A stretch of 45,041 nt of DNA from Paracoccaceae bacterium (lineage in GTDB: Bacteria; Pseudomonadota; Alphaproteobacteria; Rhodobacterales; Rhodobacteraceae), in NCBI GenBank assembly GCA_029862205.1, contig JAOTXT010000033.1:1-45041 (forward strand), written 5' to 3'. The notes under the pieces were generated by a model. It was given only the letters and a program-made list of their open reading frames with translations. It was not told the DNA's origin and did no database searches. How positions within the stretch are numbered: position 1 is the first letter of the stretch; every line of letters starts with the position of its first letter. The position numbers and the translations under genes are program-made. Shown in pieces: positions 40,048-45,041 of the stretch.

Positions 40048-41142
40048 ATGAGGATTGCCGTTGTCGGAGCGCGGGGCATCCCTGATGTCGAGGGCGGCGC
40101 CGAGAAGAACGCCGAAATGCTGTTCCCGCTGGTCGCCAAGCACCACGACGTCACGCTCTTCTCTATTCGGTCCTTCGCGAACGACGGAAACTATCGCGGG
40201 GTCAAGATCGTCAGTGCCCCAGAGGTGCGGTTTCTGCGCACCGACAAGCTTGTCGTTTACATGATGGCGGTGCTGCGCTCGTTGCGCATGCGGCCGGATA
40301 TCATCCATTGCCAGGGACTGGGTTCGGCGCTCTTCCTAGTCCTCTACAAGATCGCCGCACGCCGGGTGGTTGTGCGCTACGGCTCGGCTGACTACGACAT
40401 GGCGAAATGGGGCTTCTTGGGCCGGATGGGGTTCCGGTTCAGCGAATGGCAGCTCCGCTTCGCCGATGCGGTGATCGTGGTCGCGCCTGCACTTCTAAAA
40501 CGCTTGCAGGCCAACGGGATAAAGACCCGGGCCGAGCTCATTCCCAATGCGCTGGATGCGGCCGAGATGTTCGCCCAGCCCGATGGCGAATTGATGGCGA
40601 TGCACGGGCTGACGTCCCGGAACTTCGTTCTGGGCGTGGGGCGGGTCACGCCGCAGAAGGACTTTGCAACCTTGGTGCGCGCATTCCAGAAGGCGCGCGA
40701 GACCGGGCAGTGCCCGATCGAAAAGCTGGTGATCGTCGGGGGCAGTGACGGCAGCGGCACGCTCGAGGCGCTTCAATCGGAAGCCGGTCCCGAGGTCGTG
40801 TTCGCGGGGCGCCTCGCGCGCAGCCAGGTCCGCGCGCTCTTGGGGCAGTCCGCCCTCTATGCGAACTCGTCCGTGCACGAGGGCATGTCGAACGCGATCC
40901 TGGAGGCGGTAAGTGCCGGTGCGCCAACCGTGGTCAGCGATATCCCCGAGAACCGGGATCTGCCGCTGGCCGAGCACAATTTTTTCCGAACCGGCGACTG
41001 GGACGCATTGGCCAATCGGATCTGCGAGGCCGCGCAGGATCTGGATCGCTTCGTGCCCGACAGGGCGCCATTCGCGGATTGGGACAAGGTGGCCGAGATG
41101 ACGATGGCGCTATATGAATCCCTATTCATGAAGCCGGATTAA
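40048..41142 (+). CDS. family 4 glycosyltransferase (DUF1972-like N-terminus)
   Basis: The 364-residue GT-B protein begins VVGARGIPDVEGGAEK, a form of the GTRGIP...GGFE pattern of DUF1972-type transferases. The donor half has LGVGRVTPQKDF and the EX7E motif in HEGMSNAILE. It should add a hexose or deoxyhexose to the growing unit. TTGGAGG lies 6 nt before the ATG. It is the last gene of the polysaccharide cluster and faces the boxR gene. A long leader with an inverted repeat precedes it. Confidence 0.88.
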   Translation: MRIAVVGARGIPDVEGGAEKNAEMLFPLVAKHHDVTLFSIRSFANDGNYRGVKIVSAPEVRFLRTDKLVVYMMAVLRSLRMRPDIIHCQGLGSALFLVLYKIAARRVVVRYGSADYDMAKWGFLGRMGFRFSEWQLRFADAVIVVAPALLKRLQANGIKTRAELIPNALDAAEMFAQPDGELMAMHGLTSRNFVLGVGRVTPQKDFATLVRAFQKARETGQCPIEKLVIVGGSDGSGTLEALQSEAGPEVVFAGRLARSQVRALLGQSALYANSSVHEGMSNAILEAVSAGAPTVVSDIPENRDLPLAEHNFFRTGDWDALANRICEAAQDLDRFVPDRAPFADWDKVAEMTMALYESLFMKPD

Positions 41143-41190
41143 GAATATTTTTCAGGATATTGCCGAAAGTAATTAACAAGAAAAACTAAT

Positions 41191-41991
41191 TTAAGCGGCC
41201 ACACCCCTGAATCCCATATCATCAAGCACGTCGAGTAAATCCGCGAGGCTTTGCGAGGGCTGCTTACCCGCCGTCGAGACCGTGCGGTCGGCCCGGGCAT
41301 AGAGCGTCTCGCGCCCCTCGAGGATGCGCACCAATTCCGCCATCGCGTTCGGGTTGCCGGCCATCGGGCGCTCGTCGCCCTGGGCGCGGACGCGGCGCAT
41401 GTGATCCTCGGGCGTGGCCTTCAGCCAGACCGTGTGGAAGTGGCTCAGCAGGAACCCATAAGTCTCCGGGTCGGACACCACCCCACCTGCCGCCGCAAGG
41501 ATCACATTGTCCACTGTCGCGGCGACCCGCTCGAGCGCCTGTCGTTCGAGCTTGCGGTAGCCCTCCGGCCCATAGAGCGCGATCACATCGGCGACGGGCA
41601 GTCCGGTCTGCTCCTCGATGTCTTGGTTGAGTTCGCGGAAGGGCAAGCCCGTCACCTCGCCAGCCATCCGTCCAAGGGTCGATTTACCGGCGCCGCGCAA
41701 CCCGATCAGGCAAATCCGGCGAGCGCGTTCGGGCTGCGACGGCGTTGCCCCGCCGCCGATCAACGCCTCGATCCGCGTGCCAAGGGCCACGGCCACCCGG
41801 AAGAGCAGCGCGATCGAGATATTCCCGGCACCGCTCTCCAACTGCGCCAGATAGCGCTGCGAGATGCCAGACCGCTCGGAAAGCGCGCGCCGCGACAGCC
41901 CGGCATCTTGCCGCGCCATGCGCACGCGGGCGCCGACGGTTTCGATGAAACCGGTGATCTCCTCACTCTTGTGACTGGTTGGCGGCAACAT
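41191..41991 (-). CDS. boxR: BoxR/BzdR-type regulator: HTH plus shikimate kinase-like domain
   Basis: The protein has 266 residues. A Cro/C1 helix-turn-helix at about residues 20-78 (GLSRRALSERSGISQRYLAQLE) is joined to a shikimate kinase-like P-loop domain with Walker A GLRGAGKST at 97-105. This pairing is typical of BoxR and BzdR, which repress benzoate genes and respond to benzoyl-CoA. It lies 4 nt after the boxB stop, at the end of the operon it should control. The in-frame ATG at 42030 would overlap boxB and is less likely. Confidence 0.9.
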   Translation of the reverse strand: MLPPTSHKSEEITGFIETVGARVRMARQDAGLSRRALSERSGISQRYLAQLESGAGNISIALLFRVAVALGTRIEALIGGGATPSQPERARRICLIGLRGAGKSTLGRMAGEVTGLPFRELNQDIEEQTGLPVADVIALYGPEGYRKLERQALERVAATVDNVILAAAGGVVSDPETYGFLLSHFHTVWLKATPEDHMRRVRAQGDERPMAGNPNAMAELVRILEGRETLYARADRTVSTAGKQPSQSLADLLDVLDDMGFRGVAA

Positions 41992-41995
41992 GCGT

Positions 41996-43447
41996 TCACG
42001 CCATATGAAGCTGAACGTATTCGAAATCACCCGGCTGGTTGTCGATCCCGACCTTGGGCGGCGCGATCCAGCTGGCGTATTTGCCGGGCTCGGTCACCGG
42101 CACCATCAGCGACTGGATGAAGGCCCCGTCTTCCGTCGAAGGCAGCCAGTCCGGCAGCCCGGCCTGGTATTCCGCCTGGCTCACGACTTTCCCCTCGGGT
42201 GTGATCGGCTGATCGGTGAAAACGCCAATCCGCCGGTTGAACCCTTCGTGGGGAAGGCTCAGCTCGAAATCGATCCCGGCCTTCTGGATGATCTTGTTCC
42301 AGCGCCCCACGCCGCCGGCCGCGTCCCTGGTGTAGTCGTCGCGCAGCCGCATGTTGATCGCGGTCAGCGCCGGGGCCGCGACCGTCGAGACATTTCCATC
42401 CACGAATTGCGCCACGTCGTAGGTTGCGCCTTCCAGTTTGTGGTCGTCCTCGAGCTTGTTCTCGCGAAAGCGCCCCTTGATGCCCGCGTTGAAGGCATTG
42501 GCCGCATTGGTCGAGAGCTCGCCGCCGAAAAGGTCCAGGCTCAGCGTATAATGCAGGTTCAGCTTCTTCTGGATGGTCGGCAGGTCGATGACGCCCAGTG
42601 CGCGAATCCGGCCGATATCGGCCGGGTCGTCGATGCCGGCCTCGTTCATCGCCTCGCAGGTGCGCTGGATCACGCGGCGGACCCCAGTCTCGCCGACGAA
42701 CATGTGATGCGCCTCTTCAGTCAGCATGAAGCGGCAGGTCCGGCTGAGGGGATCGAAACCCGATTGCGCAAGGCTTTCCAACTGCATCTTGCCATCGCGG
42801 TCGGTGAAGTTGGTGAACATGAAGAACGACAGCCAATCCGGCGTCTCCTCGTTGAACGCCCCAAGCATCCGGGGCGCGTCCTCGGATCCCGATTGCCGGC
42901 GCAACAGCTCGTCCGCCTCCTCGCGCCCGTCGCGACCGAAATACTTGTGCAGCAGATAGACCATGGCCCAGAGGTGCCGGCCCTCTTCTACATTCACCTG
43001 GAAGAGGTTGCGCATGTCGTAGAGCGAAGGGGCCGACAGCGCCAGGAACCGCTGTTGCTCGACCGAGGCGGGCTCGGTGTAGCCCGGGATCACGATCAGT
43101 CGGCGCAGCATGGCGCGGTATTCGCCCGGGATTTCCTGCCAGGCAGGCTCGCCGAGATGCTCGCCGCAGGGGACGCGCCGGTCCTCGACCTGCGGAGCCA
43201 GCAGAATGCCCCAGCGATATTCCGGCATTTTGACGTAATCGAACTTGGCCCAGCCCTTGGGATCGACCGAAACGGCGGTGCGCAGATAGACCAGGCTTTC
43301 CTGAAACTGCTGGGGGATCAGGTCATTCCACCAGTTGATATAGCCCGGGTGCCATTTCTCCAGCGCCTTCAGGACGCGCTTGTCGGAAGAGAGATCCACG
43401 TTGTTCGGTATCAGCGTGTCGTAGTTGACGTTGATCAGGTCCAGCAT
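41996..43447 (-). CDS. boxB: benzoyl-CoA 2,3-epoxidase, oxygenase subunit
   Basis: The 483-residue diiron enzyme epoxidises benzoyl-CoA with oxygen and electrons from BoxA. Ligand motifs are visible: Glu125, the EExxH of Glu155/His158 in VEEGRHLW, Asp217, and a second Glu-His pair at 245-249 in LTEEAHHMF. Length and motifs agree with known BoxB. GGGAGGAAACC precedes ATG 43447; an upstream in-frame ATG at 43483 lies inside a hairpin repeat. The gene follows boxC and precedes boxR. boxA is not in the window. Confidence 0.95.
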   Translation of the reverse strand: MLDLINVNYDTLIPNNVDLSSDKRVLKALEKWHPGYINWWNDLIPQQFQESLVYLRTAVSVDPKGWAKFDYVKMPEYRWGILLAPQVEDRRVPCGEHLGEPAWQEIPGEYRAMLRRLIVIPGYTEPASVEQQRFLALSAPSLYDMRNLFQVNVEEGRHLWAMVYLLHKYFGRDGREEADELLRRQSGSEDAPRMLGAFNEETPDWLSFFMFTNFTDRDGKMQLESLAQSGFDPLSRTCRFMLTEEAHHMFVGETGVRRVIQRTCEAMNEAGIDDPADIGRIRALGVIDLPTIQKKLNLHYTLSLDLFGGELSTNAANAFNAGIKGRFRENKLEDDHKLEGATYDVAQFVDGNVSTVAAPALTAINMRLRDDYTRDAAGGVGRWNKIIQKAGIDFELSLPHEGFNRRIGVFTDQPITPEGKVVSQAEYQAGLPDWLPSTEDGAFIQSLMVPVTEPGKYASWIAPPKVGIDNQPGDFEYVQLHMA

Positions 43448-43465
43448 CGGTTTCCTCCCAATTTC

Positions 43466-43520
43466 GGTGGGGTGAAACCCCACCCTACCGGCGGTCCGTA
43501 GGGTGGGTTTTCAACCCACC
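43466..43520. repeat. double-hairpin palindromic repeat, copy 2
   Basis: An 8-bp stem (43466-43473 with 43477-43484) and a second 8-bp stem (43502-43509 with 43513-43520) lie between boxC and boxB. CGTAG precedes the second hairpin, as at 18.5 kb. The outer arms GGTGG/CCACC are constant. The inner three pairs differ in all four hairpins yet always pair. Confidence 0.75.
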
Positions 43521-43525
43521 ATCCG

Positions 43526-45041
43526 TCAATTCCTGGTCTTATCGAAATCGGCCCTCAGGCCGGTGCCATATCTTTGCAGCGCCCCCTCCGGTCCAACCGC
43601 GTTCGGGCGCTGGAAGACCCAGTTCTGCCAGGCGGTCAGCCGCCCGAATATCCGGGTCTCCATGGTCTCGGGGCCGGCAAAGCGCAGGTTCGCCTCCATC
43701 GCGGTCAGGGCGTCGGGGCTGAACGAGGCGCGCTCTTCCAGGAAAATGCGGATCTCGTCCTCCCAGTCGATGTCGTCATAGGCGAAGGTGACGAGGCCCA
43801 AATCGCTCGCCTCGGCGGCTTCGAGAGGGACGCCGATCCGCTCTTTCGCGCCATCGATCTTCTCGGGCGTGCCGAGGAACCTGGTCTTGAGCCGGGTTAG
43901 ACCGTTCGACATGGGAAACGGCCCGAAATTGCCCTCGGTCAGCGTCAGCGCGGCCAGCGGCCGGTTATCGCCGTCGAAATCGTCCTCCATCATGTAGGAC
44001 CGGTCAGCGGCAAAAGCGATTTCAGCCAAAAGCCCCGCGAAGCAGGACCCATGCTCGATCAGCGCGACCAGCGAGCGCGAGGTCAGGTCGATGCGTTTGA
44101 GCACCCGTTTCCAGAAATGCAGGATCTCGACGGCCAGCCAGTCGTCGCTGTTCTCCAGAAGCAGCGCCTCATGCGCTGTGACCTGCGCCGGGTCGCCCTG
44201 GCTACGGAGGATCAAGACTCCGATTCCAGGTTCGTTGAAGCGCAGATGCAAGATCGCGTCGTCGAGTTCGCGGGCCAGGGCCAAAATCCAAGCCGTGGCG
44301 CCTTGAGCATGAAGGGCTTCAATAGTCTCGGGCGCGTCTTCCGCGGTGCCCGCCATCGTCAGGGTCGCGGTGCGCGCCTCCCGGTCGATCGCCATCTCCA
44401 GATGGGTGTAGGTGACCGACCCATCCTCGCCGAAGCTCCGCTCCAGCGGAGTAAATTCAATGCCCTCGGCATCGCGGCGGTTGCGCGCCGCGATCGCCCG
44501 GGAACGCTCCACGACCGTCTCGTCGAATTTCGAGTTCGGGGCCACCTCGTCGACCAGGCGCCAGTCCAGCGCCCGCTGGCCGCGCACCCCTTCCTCGACC
44601 GAACAGAAGACATCCGCCAGGTCGCGCCTGACCTTCCGCTTGTCGGTCACCCGTGTCAGCCCGCCGGTGCCGGGCAGGACCGCAAGCAGGGGCACCTCGG
44701 GCAGGGCGACCGAAGACGATCCGTCATCGGTCAGGATGATGTGATCGCAGGCCAGCGCCAACTCATAGCCACCGCCGGCGCAGGCGCCCTGGATCGCGCA
44801 GATCCAGGTCTGGCCGGATTCCGCGCCTGACGCTTCCATGGCGTTGCGGGTCTCGTTGGTGAACTTGCAGAAGTTCACCTTGAGCGCGTGGCTCGCGCTC
44901 GCCAGCATCCGGATATTGGCGCCCGCGCAGAAGACCCGGTCCTTGCCCGAGCGCAGCACCACCGCGCGCACCTCCGGATGCTCGAACCGCATCCGCTGGA
45001 TGATGTCGGCCAATTCGATATCGACGCCCAGATCGTAGGAA
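43526..45041 (-). CDS. boxC: 2,3-epoxybenzoyl-CoA dihydrolase (5' end outside window)
   Basis: BoxC opens the ring of the benzoyl-CoA epoxide made by BoxAB, giving an aliphatic semialdehyde CoA ester and formate. About 505 residues are visible and the frame stays open to the window edge. The first crotonase-like domain shows CAGANIRMLA and the oxyanion-hole segment QGACAGGGYELALACD. A second, more divergent crotonase-like half follows, as in known BoxC proteins of about 550 residues. It is read first, then boxB and boxR. The C-terminus is GLRADFDKTRN. Confidence 0.95.
   Translation of the reverse strand, partial: SYDLGVDIELADIIQRMRFEHPEVRAVVLRSGKDRVFCAGANIRMLASASHALKVNFCKFTNETRNAMEASGAESGQTWICAIQGACAGGGYELALACDHIILTDDGSSSVALPEVPLLAVLPGTGGLTRVTDKRKVRRDLADVFCSVEEGVRGQRALDWRLVDEVAPNSKFDETVVERSRAIAARNRRDAEGIEFTPLERSFGEDGSVTYTHLEMAIDREARTATLTMAGTAEDAPETIEALHAQGATAWILALARELDDAILHLRFNEPGIGVLILRSQGDPAQVTAHEALLLENSDDWLAVEILHFWKRVLKRIDLTSRSLVALIEHGSCFAGLLAEIAFAADRSYMMEDDFDGDNRPLAALTLTEGNFGPFPMSNGLTRLKTRFLGTPEKIDGAKERIGVPLEAAEASDLGLVTFAYDDIDWEDEIRIFLEERASFSPDALTAMEANLRFAGPETMETRIFGRLTAWQNWVFQRPNAVGPEGALQRYGTGLRADFDKTRN

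Noticed and set aside
41990-43501. 503-codon ORF antisense to boxB
   Set aside because: boxB with its diiron motifs is unmistakable on the other strand; this frame is a high-GC artefact.

Overview
The window is high-GC DNA from what looks like an aerobic alphaproteobacterium, probably of the Rhodobacterales. The basis is an ALAS-type hemA, a BTLCP (LapG-like) protease, the aerobic benzoyl-CoA (box) genes and the intergenic repeats. This is inferred from gene content only. I see no tRNA, rRNA or CRISPR array.

Left part (1-10.6 kb): the end of a c-type cytochrome, then a metal and amine oxidation locus: a DUF4198 protein, a small secreted protein, a copper amine oxidase and a HupE/UreJ membrane protein. 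Facing away from it is an ECF sigma module: a RskA-like anti-sigma, the sigma factor and a ChrR-like cupin. Three promoter-like sites, GCATCCG-N15-CGTA, lie before the DUF4198 gene, the hupE-amine oxidase operon and the sigma gene. Each ends 36 nt from its start codon, so the locus looks like one ECF regulon. A MacA/MacB-type ABC efflux operon follows.

Middle (10.6-21 kb): a small integrase element (HTH protein, 56-aa ORF, tyrosine recombinase) lies beside relic repeats shared with 0.4-0.7 kb. Next is a LapG-like protease divergent from a putative lipoprotein with twelve NDTGG(G) repeats. Then come an M20 peptidase and gamma-glutamyltransferase pair and, convergent to it, hemA with a carboxypeptidase G2-like gene.

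Right part (21.3-41.1 kb): a capsule or exopolysaccharide cluster. It has sugar-nucleotide genes (DegT aminotransferase, glucose-1-phosphate cytidylyltransferase, 3,5-epimerase, a fused SDR and C-methyltransferase), a PglK-like ABC flippase, four glycosyltransferases, a WbaP-like initiating transferase, an ATP-grasp protein, and Wzc-, Wzy- and Wza/ExoF-type assembly and export proteins. Orientation changes several times, so there are several transcription units.

Right end (41.2-45 kb): boxC (cut by the window edge), boxB and boxR, for aerobic benzoate degradation through benzoyl-CoA 2,3-epoxide.
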